This document shows, piece by piece, positions 1-9,781 of a stretch of DNA of 24,469 nt. Each line of letters opens with the position of its first letter. The first letter of the stretch is position 1. This DNA is from a virus, in IMG/VR virus record IMGVR_UViG_3300020421_000135, positions 1 to 24,469 of that record; one strand, written 5' to 3'. A program made the translations under genes and the position numbers. Under the pieces are notes generated by a model, which made no database searches, was not told the origin of the DNA, and was given only the letters and a program-made list of their open reading frames with translations.

Positions 1-1
1 T

Positions 2-3000
2 ACACAACCTGAGAACTATGGTGGTACATCATTCTTCGATGGTAGTGATCAAACTAGATTGATGCTTGCAACCTCTAAGGAGAATGCAGCAGCAGGTATC
101 TATATCTACGCATCTGAAACTGATGCAATTGATAAGGATGTCGAGATAGATCTCTATCAGTTTGTCTTAGATGACAAGTATGATCTACACACTTACACAG
201 GTGAACTTAGTGGTGATATATTTGCTGGTATTGAGACAGATGTATCTCACATTTTTGACGTTCCTAATGCTGGTGTAACACCACAAAAGGCATTCATCAG
301 AGCTGTTGAAGGTGGTGTTCTACCTCTAATCTCACAGACATATGTTAATAATCCACTTGTTGCAGTTACTGATCCTAGTAACTCTGCTGTTGGTAGAATT
401 AATCCTAATGTTGAATTCTTTACTCGTTATCAAAACAATAAGACATTCACACTTCACTTAACATATGCTGATGCGATTAACAATATTAATCCAATCACAT
501 TTGCATCTGGTCAATCTGGTCTTGAATTTAGTGTCTTTGCTAACAAGCGTCGTTCGCCAATGCGTTACGATCCTACTTTCACTGATGCTGTTGCAACTAG
601 TGGTAAGTGGTACATTCAGTGTAAGGATGAAGTTACAGGCAAAACTCTTCCAACTGAACTAGAAGATAATATCTTCTATAGAATTGGTCAGAATGATCTT
701 AAAGATCGTCCAAGATCCACTGATATGTGGTATGAGCGTCTTAAGGATAGTCGTGGTAAGGATGAAAGAACATACAAACTACGTATGGTCATTCCTAAGT
801 ATCTTGAGAACGCAAGAGATCCTATCAATGGATTTGTTATCAAGACAAGAACTGACGATACACGTAAGTTAGTACCACAGAAACTTCTATTGAAACCAGT
901 TGTTGGTACTGTATATGGTGCTAGATTCCAGAACCCAGTTGATGCTAGTGAATTTATTGGTGATACAACTGGATCATATGATCCATTTAAGAAGGATCAG
1001 ACAGGTTCTGGTATTGACTTCAGATCATTTGCAAGATTCTCTTCTGGTATTCAAGCAACTATTCAATCTGGTCGTAAGATCAAAGATGCTTTAGATGACA
1101 GCATTGAGTATACAGAATTGACTGTGTACGATCATGGTGTTGACATCAAGAACTTCCCTGGTTTAAGAAATGAGGCATTTACTACTGTAAAGATTACTTC
1201 TCCTCAGGGTGGTATCTTTGTAACCAGTAAAGTTGATAATACATCTTCATCTCCTAATGCTGTTAACTTCACTGGTAATTCTTCTGGTCTTGCTAACATC
1301 CATGCTTACTACACTGTAAATGGTGACCATTATATTATCATCAAGAATATTCGTAATGGTGATTTGGAGTACAGTGAGTATACTAATACAAGATTCCAAC
1401 AAGGTACTGTCTTTGCTGACATGCTTGAGGATCAGGATATGGGTAAATCACTTCCTCTAAAACAGCAAATCGCAAAAAATAATCCCCAGTATTTTTACAA
1501 GCAAAAGGGTGCTAATGTTTATACTATCACACCAGGTGATCGTATTCAAGATGATGCTGGTGTTGAATACTATGTTGATAGTGTTGAAGATACAGGAATT
1601 ATCGAAGATACATTCTACATCTTCGGATATGAAACTTTACAGACGAGAATCTCAGGTCAGCAAGATGGTATCTACTATGTAACTGCACTACGTGGTAACA
1701 TGTCACCATTCCCAGTTGGTGCTGGTGTTACTACCAACTTTAAGAAGTTTAAATTCTCTCAACCAGTAAGTAAGTTATATCCTCTCAACTACAGAAATGA
1801 TCCTCTCTGGTTCAAGAGCTCTGGTACTTCACAGAAGGAGAAGGATGTATATGCTGGATTAATTGACCCACCAGCAACATACTCTGCTGCTGACAACTAT
1901 GTACATGGTTTAGTTACAGTTAACGACTTTAAGGGATCTGTAACTAAAGAGATGGTTATTGATCTAACAGAACAACCTGCATTTAGAGAAAATGTATACA
2001 CCATTCAAGCACAGAGTGGTAACGCAACTTCTGGATCTGAAAATAGAAAGATCGCTATTGGTGGTACTGGTGCTGTTTCTTTCACAGATCAGAAATACTA
2101 TGTTGAACTTAGGAGACCATCTATAGCAAGAGCAGGTAACCATACGTTTGAATACCTTGGTTTTGGTCCAGGTAACTACTCAACTGGTTTACCTGCAAGA
2201 CAAGAGATTGTCTTAACACCTGAAGAGGACTTCTACGCTCAAAGTAAGAAGCAAGATGGTGGTATTGTATTCTACACTGGTATCAACTCACAAGGTGACT
2301 TGTATATTGGTAACAGAAGAATCAATGCTATCACAGGTGAAGAAACATTCATAGATTCTGCACGTCTTGTAGATGATGGAGATGAGGATGATGTACTAGA
2401 TGGTCTAGTTACTACCTTCGATACTCCTGTAACATTTAACCAGAATATCACAGTTGTTGGTGGTGATGGAGAACTAGTTAATAACTTTGAATCTCCTATA
2501 ACCATCTCTGTTCAGGATGAAGATCTTAAACAATCTCGTTATCCTCTGATTATTCGTTCTTACGTAGAATCAATTGATGGAGTAACTGGAGCAGAACAAG
2601 ATGAAGGTTTAGACAGACAAGCATTTAATCCAGTAGATAGTGGTGATATCATTATCGGTAAGAACAGAATTGATGCTGCTATCTTTGGTTTCAATTCTAG
2701 AGGTAATGGTCAGGATTATATAATCCAGACACACACCTCATCAGGTGTTGCGTCTAACATGACTCCTAATCAGGATGCTGCAAAAGATATTCAAGCTGAT
2801 GTAAACGTTGGTGGAACTGCTATCAATGCAGTACAGAGTGTCAGTTATGGTGGTGTAATTCCTGCCCCTGGCGATATGCTACTCAAGGGTGAGGAAATAG
2901 GTAAGAGTGGATCTCTTGGATGGATTCTTTCTAACTACTTTGCACAAATTCCTAGCAGTGTTTCTCTGAACACAAGTCAAATTGACAACATTGAGTTTGA

Positions 3001-6000
3001 TGGCACTAACGTTGTTAAGATTTCGTTTAGATCTCTTGCTAATGGCACTGCACTTGCAGTTGGTCCTGATATTGGAATTACAGATTCTTCTCAGATTCGT
3101 CTGAAGAACTGGTATAGTAATGACAATTATAGTTTAGGTGATATGAACTATACTTGGATTGTATACAGCAAACCAGGTGATGCATTTACTCCTACAAATA
3201 ACTATGTACACTTCCAAATTATTAATCAGAAGGCAACGGATGTCATTGCTTGGGAAGATTTCATTGCAGGAAAGAATCCTGGAGATCCTGAACCAACCAT
3301 TGAGTTTTCTAATGCTAACTGGAAGGAATTTGGTGTACTTGGTGGTGAAGCACTTAGAACAGAGACAGAATCAATTGGTGATTACAGGTTAGGTATTAAC
3401 ACTGTTACAAGATTACCACATGATGCATATCTAAATGCATTTACTGGTACAGAATCTGATCCTCGTGCAAACTTAGATGTTGTTGGTACAGCATTCATCA
3501 GTGGTAAAACAACTGGTGACTTCCTAAATCATTCATTATTTGCTGATCGTGATAAGACAGCAGTTGATAATGCATTCTTAGTTGGTGGTGATAGTATTGC
3601 TCCTAGTGATGAGGCAGTACTAAGAGTTGCTACTACAAACAATGGTCGTGTTGGTATTAATGTTGACAATTCTCAACTTGATAGAGCACTCGTTGTAGAT
3701 GGTACATCTAGATTTACTGATGATGCTAAGTTTGAGCATGATATCGAAGTCAATGGTGATGACGGTGTAATTGCTGAGATCAGAACATCACAGACAACAG
3801 GTACATTTAACCTTGTAACTGATGCCACATTCACTGGTACATTAAATCTTGCTGGTGATACACAGTACATCAATATTGGTAATGATAGAACTGACACTCA
3901 GACAGTTAATCTATTCAATAGTGTAACTGGTGATCAGTTTGTTAATATTGCCAACACATCTGAACATGTTAACATTGATATTGGTGCAACACCAGATAAT
4001 CGTCCTTCAGATAATGCTGGAACAATTGCTAAGATTAATATTGGTGGTGCATATGATAGTAGTGAATCTCTATCCTTTACTAGAATCAAGACCAAATCCT
4101 TTAAGGTTGATGGTGACTTCCAGTTAGGTGCAAGAAGAACTATTAATGATACTGTAAATCTAACTACTACCGCAGGTAAAGTTAGCTTCTTCTCTAACTC
4201 TGGTTCTGCTTCTATTCTTGATTTCGCACTTAATGCATCTGAAATCAACATTGCTGGTCAAGGTGGTTTAACTACTATCAATAACCAGTTGAGAGTTGTT
4301 GCTTCTGCACAGTTTGATGGAAACATCTTAATGTGTGGTGGTGTTGCATCGTTCTCCTTCTTAGGTAATAGAGGACAACTTGGATCTACTCCTTTCGCAC
4401 ATGATGATGGTATTCTAAGTGATACATTATTCAATAAGAATATTGATATTCTCAACGTTCTAATTGTAGGATCAACTGAAGAAGGTTACAACCAAGTTGA
4501 TACAGCTGGTGCTGGTCTCTGGGGTGGTTCTGCTTATCAACAGGAAGTTACAAACATTGGTGGTTCACCAGTTGTTGAACCTCAGGTATTCCCATTACTA
4601 ACAGGTGATGAGTTCTACTTACCAATTAAGAATCAACCAGTCAAACTTGATGGCACTCCATACTTTGTTGAGAATGATTATATTATTATCAACAGTGCAG
4701 TATCTGGTAGTGGACACCCTGAAATCGTTCAGATTCTTGAACTAACCAGAACTGCTGTTGCTCCTTACTACCTCAAGGTTAAGCGTCAACCACTTGGTAC
4801 ATACACTGCAATTCTAGATAATCATCCTGATACTACACCTATCTACAAGGTTAACGTACAGTTTGATGCTACTTGGACTGAGCAGGCAATGGATTCCACT
4901 GGTCCTCAGGACAATGTATACCTTGCTGAGTTTGGTGGTGTTCTAACTAACAACGATTACGTAATCATTGATCGTGAAGATACTAATGATAATGGCATCT
5001 TTAATCAAGGTGAAGTAATCAAGGTTGATACTCCTCTAGAGGCAGTAGAACAGAAGTTTAGAATTAATTCTGATTGTACTGGTGGTGAAGCTAACGATGT
5101 ATTTGTCGTTAACTCTGTAACTGGTGATACTACTATACTTGGTGATACTACTATTAACAATAGTCTTAATATCAAGGGTGGTTGTGGAACAATATCTAAC
5201 ATTGAATTCACTGGAACTGCAACTACTGGACAGAATCAAATTACTGCTGTCAATGTTACAAGTATTGGTAAGACAATTAACGATTTCCAGATTGGTGATC
5301 ATATTGTTAATATCACTAATGAGTCTTCAATTGATTTCTTACCAGATTCGGTTATTATATCAATTGATGCAGTTAATAATGTCCTTCTTCTAAGCAAAAA
5401 CACTATTGGTTCTTCCTCAGCAACCGTAGGATTAGCAGCTAGAAGAAATGAGAAGTTTGAAATTACTGATGGTAGTTTAGTACCAACATTTAAGGTAGAT
5501 TCATGTACTGGAACCACAGATATTGGTAATCAATATGGTAGATTCGACATTGAATATGCTACTGGCGGTGAAATTACCTCTACTACTGCTGGTATTCCTG
5601 CACTATTTGATGCTGGAACTATCAAGAGAGCATATGGTTACATGTACGATCCTCAAGCATTCAATGCTGGAGGTCCTAGTACTACAATCGCTTCAGCAGG
5701 TACAGTAGCTGGTAGTGTTGGATTAGTTCAGATTCCTCTTGAATCTCTTGGTATTGGTTCTGGTAAATTTGAGGTTGGTGATTTGGTGTTCATTGGACCA
5801 CCTGCTGCAGCATCTAGTCAGATTGGTAATTTTGCTATTGCTGTAATCAGTGCAATTACAGATCAAGCAACTCCATATATCACAGTTGCAGATAATATTA
5901 ATTACAATTATCGAAATGATTTGGCAGGCACAATAGGTGGTGATTTAAGTACCAGCACACCACTTGATCCTGCTAATAGTACATTATTTGCTAGTGGTAA

Positions 6001-7108
6001 TATTGTTAGAAGAGTAATCGAGCATAAAGAAATTGCTAATATCGTTGATGTTGAGGAAAGAACTAGAGTTAACTCTGGTGCTTCTATCACATATATTTCA
6101 ATGATCCTTGACAGAGGATATATCTCTCAACAAAAACTTGATTATGCTCAATTCTTAGTTCTTGTAGATGAGGAAAATAATTCTCAGATTTGGACTAAGG
6201 TTGTTGGAAGATTGAAAGGTGATGTTCATCAAACAACGATGGATGAGCAGATTCAAAATGGTGCAGTTGGATATAGAAGTGGTAACACTAATATCAACGG
6301 CGACTTGAATATGATTGGTGGAAGCTTTGAACTGTATGATTCTGTTAATCGTACAAGATTATTTGCTTTCATTAATGATGATGGTCACGCTGATCACCAA
6401 GGTTTATTGACTTGGGATGCTGGTGTTAGTGCAAGAGGTGACTTCTTCCTCTTCAGTGCTCAAGATCCAGAAAACGTTGTTCTTAATCCAGATTCAAGTA
6501 CACCGTCGTTCTCTGTTGATAACCTAGGTAATGTAACTGCTCAGAAATCATTGACTATCAATGGTGAAGCAAATCCTACACCTTCTACATCATTCAAGCA
6601 GTTATCTGTAGAAAATCTTGGTATAAATGGAACACAGGAGTATGCAATTAAGCAAGATAGTTCTATCGATGCATTCGGTATTACTAACTGGAATACTTCT
6701 AGTGGTGCTAAGCATACTAGATACATTTCTTCTGCATCCCCAGAAACAGATCTAACACTTGTACCAAACATTGTTTATATGGTAAATACTACTGCTTCTA
6801 GTACTTTAGTTCTTACACTACCAACCAGTCCTCAGACAGGAGATGTTGTAAGAATTACTGATGTTGGTGGTAACTTGAGTTACAATACATCATTGGTATT
6901 AAGAACCTCAGAAGCTTCTGGAACGAAGATTCAAGGAGATAATACAGGAACACTATTAGGTGGAAGATTGACACCATATCCTTCTGGAGAATTGGTAGTT
7001 CAAACTCCTAATGCTGCATTTGCTCTTGTATATCTTGGTTCTATTGATAGTAATGGACAGGTTGGAATTCCAACTTCAGTACAAGGATGGTGGTTAACCG
7101 AGGTATAA
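2..7108 (+). CDS. Giant virion structural / tail-fibre-like protein (5' end outside window)
   Basis: The reading frame is open from the first bases, so the gene begins upstream; the ATG at 62 is internal. At least 2368 residues are in the window. The sequence is rich in Gly, Thr, Asn, Asp and beta-branched residues, as in fibrous phage proteins, with no signal peptide or membrane segment. A dense segment near nt 2090-2370 (YVELRRPSIARAGN, then FEYLGFGPGNYSTGLP) resembles a module I recall from large cyanophage structural proteins. The stretch at nt 3540-4330 has short repeating strands (for example GTLNLAGDTQYINIGN) suggesting a beta-helical shaft. A motif of the form F-x-V-[ND]...TG recurs near nt 5055-5200, 5455-5530 and 6500-6560. 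The C-terminus (nt 6770-7105) is compact and ends QGWWLTEV, perhaps a trimerising or tip domain. Three collar-domain genes follow directly, which supports a distal tail or fibre role. The exact role is unknown. Confidence 0.85.
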   Translation, partial: TQPENYGGTSFFDGSDQTRLMLATSKENAAAGIYIYASETDAIDKDVEIDLYQFVLDDKYDLHTYTGELSGDIFAGIETDVSHIFDVPNAGVTPQKAFIRAVEGGVLPLISQTYVNNPLVAVTDPSNSAVGRINPNVEFFTRYQNNKTFTLHLTYADAINNINPITFASGQSGLEFSVFANKRRSPMRYDPTFTDAVATSGKWYIQCKDEVTGKTLPTELEDNIFYRIGQNDLKDRPRSTDMWYERLKDSRGKDERTYKLRMVIPKYLENARDPINGFVIKTRTDDTRKLVPQKLLLKPVVGTVYGARFQNPVDASEFIGDTTGSYDPFKKDQTGSGIDFRSFARFSSGIQATIQSGRKIKDALDDSIEYTELTVYDHGVDIKNFPGLRNEAFTTVKITSPQGGIFVTSKVDNTSSSPNAVNFTGNSSGLANIHAYYTVNGDHYIIIKNIRNGDLEYSEYTNTRFQQGTVFADMLEDQDMGKSLPLKQQIAKNNPQYFYKQKGANVYTITPGDRIQDDAGVEYYVDSVEDTGIIEDTFYIFGYETLQTRISGQQDGIYYVTALRGNMSPFPVGAGVTTNFKKFKFSQPVSKLYPLNYRNDPLWFKSSGTSQKEKDVYAGLIDPPATYSAADNYVHGLVTVNDFKGSVTKEMVIDLTEQPAFRENVYTIQAQSGNATSGSENRKIAIGGTGAVSFTDQKYYVELRRPSIARAGNHTFEYLGFGPGNYSTGLPARQEIVLTPEEDFYAQSKKQDGGIVFYTGINSQGDLYIGNRRINAITGEETFIDSARLVDDGDEDDVLDGLVTTFDTPVTFNQNITVVGGDGELVNNFESPITISVQDEDLKQSRYPLIIRSYVESIDGVTGAEQDEGLDRQAFNPVDSGDIIIGKNRIDAAIFGFNSRGNGQDYIIQTHTSSGVASNMTPNQDAAKDIQADVNVGGTAINAVQSVSYGGVIPAPGDMLLKGEEIGKSGSLGWILSNYFAQIPSSVSLNTSQIDNIEFDGTNVVKISFRSLANGTALAVGPDIGITDSSQIRLKNWYSNDNYSLGDMNYTWIVYSKPGDAFTPTNNYVHFQIINQKATDVIAWEDFIAGKNPGDPEPTIEFSNANWKEFGVLGGEALRTETESIGDYRLGINTVTRLPHDAYLNAFTGTESDPRANLDVVGTAFISGKTTGDFLNHSLFADRDKTAVDNAFLVGGDSIAPSDEAVLRVATTNNGRVGINVDNSQLDRALVVDGTSRFTDDAKFEHDIEVNGDDGVIAEIRTSQTTGTFNLVTDATFTGTLNLAGDTQYINIGNDRTDTQTVNLFNSVTGDQFVNIANTSEHVNIDIGATPDNRPSDNAGTIAKINIGGAYDSSESLSFTRIKTKSFKVDGDFQLGARRTINDTVNLTTTAGKVSFFSNSGSASILDFALNASEINIAGQGGLTTINNQLRVVASAQFDGNILMCGGVASFSFLGNRGQLGSTPFAHDDGILSDTLFNKNIDILNVLIVGSTEEGYNQVDTAGAGLWGGSAYQQEVTNIGGSPVVEPQVFPLLTGDEFYLPIKNQPVKLDGTPYFVENDYIIINSAVSGSGHPEIVQILELTRTAVAPYYLKVKRQPLGTYTAILDNHPDTTPIYKVNVQFDATWTEQAMDSTGPQDNVYLAEFGGVLTNNDYVIIDREDTNDNGIFNQGEVIKVDTPLEAVEQKFRINSDCTGGEANDVFVVNSVTGDTTILGDTTINNSLNIKGGCGTISNIEFTGTATTGQNQITAVNVTSIGKTINDFQIGDHIVNITNESSIDFLPDSVIISIDAVNNVLLLSKNTIGSSSATVGLAARRNEKFEITDGSLVPTFKVDSCTGTTDIGNQYGRFDIEYATGGEITSTTAGIPALFDAGTIKRAYGYMYDPQAFNAGGPSTTIASAGTVAGSVGLVQIPLESLGIGSGKFEVGDLVFIGPPAAASSQIGNFAIAVISAITDQATPYITVADNINYNYRNDLAGTIGGDLSTSTPLDPANSTLFASGNIVRRVIEHKEIANIVDVEERTRVNSGASITYISMILDRGYISQQKLDYAQFLVLVDEENNSQIWTKVVGRLKGDVHQTTMDEQIQNGAVGYRSGNTNINGDLNMIGGSFELYDSVNRTRLFAFINDDGHADHQGLLTWDAGVSARGDFFLFSAQDPENVVLNPDSSTPSFSVDNLGNVTAQKSLTINGEANPTPSTSFKQLSVENLGINGTQEYAIKQDSSIDAFGITNWNTSSGAKHTRYISSASPETDLTLVPNIVYMVNTTASSTLVLTLPTSPQTGDVVRITDVGGNLSYNTSLVLRTSEASGTKIQGDNTGTLLGGRLTPYPSGELVVQTPNAAFALVYLGSIDSNGQVGIPTSVQGWWLTEV

Positions 7109-7111
7109 TCA

Positions 7112-8365
7112 ATGGCAAATTATAACAGAATCAAATCCGCCAAGGCAGTTCCAGTAGGAACAATTATGCCTTGGACGGGTTCAGCAAGCACATCTTCTAT
7201 TGCATCAGATGCAATTCCTTTTGGATATCTTATTTGTAGAGGACAAACATTAAGAGCAATTGATTATCCTCTTCTTGCACAACTATTAGGTAACACCTAT
7301 GGTCCTTTTCAGGAAGTTGGTGGTCCTGCAGTTGGCATTACAAACACATATCCAGATTATGATGAAGAAGATGTTTTTTTATTACCTAATTTGAATAATT
7401 GTAGTATGGTTGATTTGGAAGCTTCTAGACTTTCTCCTGAAGATACAGCAGTTGTTGGTACATATATTACTGAGAATGGAAATGATGCAACACCTCTAAG
7501 TCTTCTTACTTCATACATTGATGTAAATTTTGGTATTGATGCATCAACAACCTTATCTGGTAAACTTACTGGAGTAACATTACAGGATCCTTCATTTTTT
7601 GAGACATACAGAACTATACCCAGAAAACTAGGTATTGATCATACTCCTGCACATACTCACCCAAGACCAGCAAACAGTGATGGAACTACTGGTTCTTATC
7701 CATCTGCTGATGTACAAGGAACGTATATATCTACATTCATGCCTGGTACATATGACACACAAGGTTCTGAGTGGACAACTGTTACACCAGAACCGATTGG
7801 TAGTGAAGAAACAGTTGATAACTTTCAACCAGGTGAAATACAACTTACATGGTATGATCCACTTGCAGATAGTTTAGTTGACTGTAGTACATTCCGTGAC
7901 TTTACTGCTTCTTCACAAACAATTCCACAAGCTAGATCAGCATCAAGTCCAAGAACTATTCAACAGTATTTTGCCATAGAATCAGATTATGATGATGATT
8001 ATTCATGTATTCCTTTCGTAGATGTACCTGCAGTATCTGCACCATTCCCACCAGAAGGAAGATATAACGGGTTTAAGAACGCATATACAACTTCTAATGT
8101 AACAGCAGCAAGAAGACAAGGACCATATCCTACTACATTGAGTCATAATGCTGATGCATGGACATCTAAATCACTTGCAGGTCATAATCATTTTACAATT
8201 GACCTTGCAATGACAAGAGGTCAGATGAGGATCCCAAGTACTACACTCATAAATAATATGACAACGGGAACTATTGCACCTGTTAGTGTTGATAAAGCTT
8301 TGAGTGTGCAAATCAATCCCAATACTCCGTCACTTACTACTCTTGTCATAATGAGGGCATTCTAA
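7112..8365 (+). CDS. Tail-collar-domain fibre protein, paralogue 1
   Basis: A 417-residue protein. Residues 12-96 fit the phage tail collar domain (PF07484; T4 gp12/short-tail-fibre type): VPVGTIMPWTG, then GYLICRGQ, a DYPLLAQLLGNTYG helix and FLLPNLNN. Two His clusters follow, H177/H181/H183 and H358/H360. In T4 gp12 paired histidines of this kind bind a metal in the trimeric receptor-binding tip; metal binding here is inferred. The C-terminus ends TTLVIMRAF, aligning with the ends of the next two proteins (FLIKY, YLIKAV). The ATG lies three bases after the stop of the giant gene, and the next gene starts immediately after this stop, so they are surely co-transcribed. It probably builds a host-contacting baseplate or fibre structure. 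Confidence 0.85.
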   Translation: MANYNRIKSAKAVPVGTIMPWTGSASTSSIASDAIPFGYLICRGQTLRAIDYPLLAQLLGNTYGPFQEVGGPAVGITNTYPDYDEEDVFLLPNLNNCSMVDLEASRLSPEDTAVVGTYITENGNDATPLSLLTSYIDVNFGIDASTTLSGKLTGVTLQDPSFFETYRTIPRKLGIDHTPAHTHPRPANSDGTTGSYPSADVQGTYISTFMPGTYDTQGSEWTTVTPEPIGSEETVDNFQPGEIQLTWYDPLADSLVDCSTFRDFTASSQTIPQARSASSPRTIQQYFAIESDYDDDYSCIPFVDVPAVSAPFPPEGRYNGFKNAYTTSNVTAARRQGPYPTTLSHNADAWTSKSLAGHNHFTIDLAMTRGQMRIPSTTLINNMTTGTIAPVSVDKALSVQINPNTPSLTTLVIMRAF

Positions 8366-9781
8366 ATGGCAGTATTTTACAACAGAGAAAAATCGAAGGT
8401 TGGAACCACTAGTGGTACAATTATCAATTGGTCATATGAGTTAACTTCTAATGATCCAGATAATCTTAACACAAGAGATTCGCTACCCGCTGGTTATTTA
8501 AGATGTGATGGAACTATCTACTCTGCAGAAATCTTTCCAGAACTAGCAACAATTTTGGGTGTTGGATCTCAGTCAAGATATAAAAAACCAAATGTAACTT
8601 TATTGGATAATCAATTTCAGTTACCTGATTATGGTTCTAAAAAAATGAGAGCATCATCTGGTTCTAACTTAGGATTAGAAGTTGATTTAAGAATTCAGGA
8701 TGATAATGCTCAAGAGATTACAAAATCTGGTGTTGCACTAGAAGTACAGAGTAATATTGGTGAAACGTATGAAATTCTTTATCAAGGAAATTTCTTTGTA
8801 CCTTCTCAAATAATTCCTATTACTGGAGAACCAGGTTTCACAAGAGAAACAGGTAATTATACAGAGGAAATAGAGATTCTTCCTAATGGTTTCATACCAC
8901 ATGCTCACTTTCATGATGGTAATAGAACAAGAGTAAGATCATCACTCAATAACGAATTTACTACATTTGGTAGAAACTTCTATAGAAGAAAAACTACTCT
9001 ATGTGTTATCCCATGGTATTATAACACAAAACAAGAACTTTGTGCTGTTGCAGCTACGAAATTTAGATTGTCTGGTGTTAGTAATCCAGATGGATTCAGT
9101 AATTTTCTTGGTAGTACTTGTACTAGGTACATCTATGGTGGTTGTTTACAAGGTTGTGATTTCTATTTGGGATCCCAGACCTATTGTTTAACACCAAATC
9201 TTTCTGATACATCTGTCTTTAATAATGAAACAATGTCTAGTTATGTTGCAGGATTAGTTGGTAGTGGAGATACAGAAACAGATGGTAGATGTTTATATCC
9301 AGTGTGGGCTGGTTATAATGTTGGTTGTGATAACAATGAAGGAAATGCATCCGAAGATATTACCACATGTGGTACTGTAACTTATAATGGAACAGTTTTT
9401 TCTAAATGTGAACCATCAGGTTTCTTTGGTACTCAAGTTTGTGGTGGTATGCCAGCTGGAGCAAAAACTGGAGAATATTCTATTCCAGGTAACTACAATT
9501 TTACCAACGTTCCATTTGACTCTAATAAGGATGGTGATAGGGTAGGTAATTCTGCTATTTCAAATACCACTAATGAAGTAGAATCATTTGGTAATGAGGG
9601 TGTACATAGACATTTCGTAAATTTCCAAGCAGACCCACATACATATCAGATGGAGACCGTCCCAACATTTATTCCAGCAGGTAACTTAACTTCTACAATG
9701 AGGATTCAAGTTAACGAACAGAATAAAGCAGACCAATTCACACAACCTTACCTAGTCCAAGAGTTTCTAATCAAATACTGA
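8366..9781 (+). CDS. Tail-collar-domain fibre protein, paralogue 2, cysteine-rich
   Basis: A 471-residue protein whose ATG directly abuts the previous stop. Residues 15-90 repeat the collar signature: SGTIINWS, PAGYLRCDG, a FPELATILG helix and FQLPDYG. A first His cluster is H178/H180/H182 (PHAHFHDG) and a second is H414/H416 (GVHRHF), in the same order as in the upstream paralogue. The C-terminus ends YLVQEFLIKY. Unlike the upstream paralogue it has 12 cysteines, 11 of them between about residues 210 and 365, the part between the two His clusters. This suggests a divergent, perhaps metal- or disulfide-stabilised insert. Its stop overlaps the next start (TGATG). It is probably a receptor-binding or fibre-network component. 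Confidence 0.83.
   Translation: MAVFYNREKSKVGTTSGTIINWSYELTSNDPDNLNTRDSLPAGYLRCDGTIYSAEIFPELATILGVGSQSRYKKPNVTLLDNQFQLPDYGSKKMRASSGSNLGLEVDLRIQDDNAQEITKSGVALEVQSNIGETYEILYQGNFFVPSQIIPITGEPGFTRETGNYTEEIEILPNGFIPHAHFHDGNRTRVRSSLNNEFTTFGRNFYRRKTTLCVIPWYYNTKQELCAVAATKFRLSGVSNPDGFSNFLGSTCTRYIYGGCLQGCDFYLGSQTYCLTPNLSDTSVFNNETMSSYVAGLVGSGDTETDGRCLYPVWAGYNVGCDNNEGNASEDITTCGTVTYNGTVFSKCEPSGFFGTQVCGGMPAGAKTGEYSIPGNYNFTNVPFDSNKDGDRVGNSAISNTTNEVESFGNEGVHRHFVNFQADPHTYQMETVPTFIPAGNLTSTMRIQVNEQNKADQFTQPYLVQEFLIKY

Noticed and set aside
3934-4251. 105-codon frame on the minus strand
   Set aside because: It lies wholly inside the giant structural gene, has a shadow-like composition and has no promoter or coupling.
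8248-8255. CATAAATA, a match to a T4-like late promoter motif
   Set aside because: It lies inside the first collar gene about 110 bases before the next start; one 8-base AT-rich match is expected by chance.
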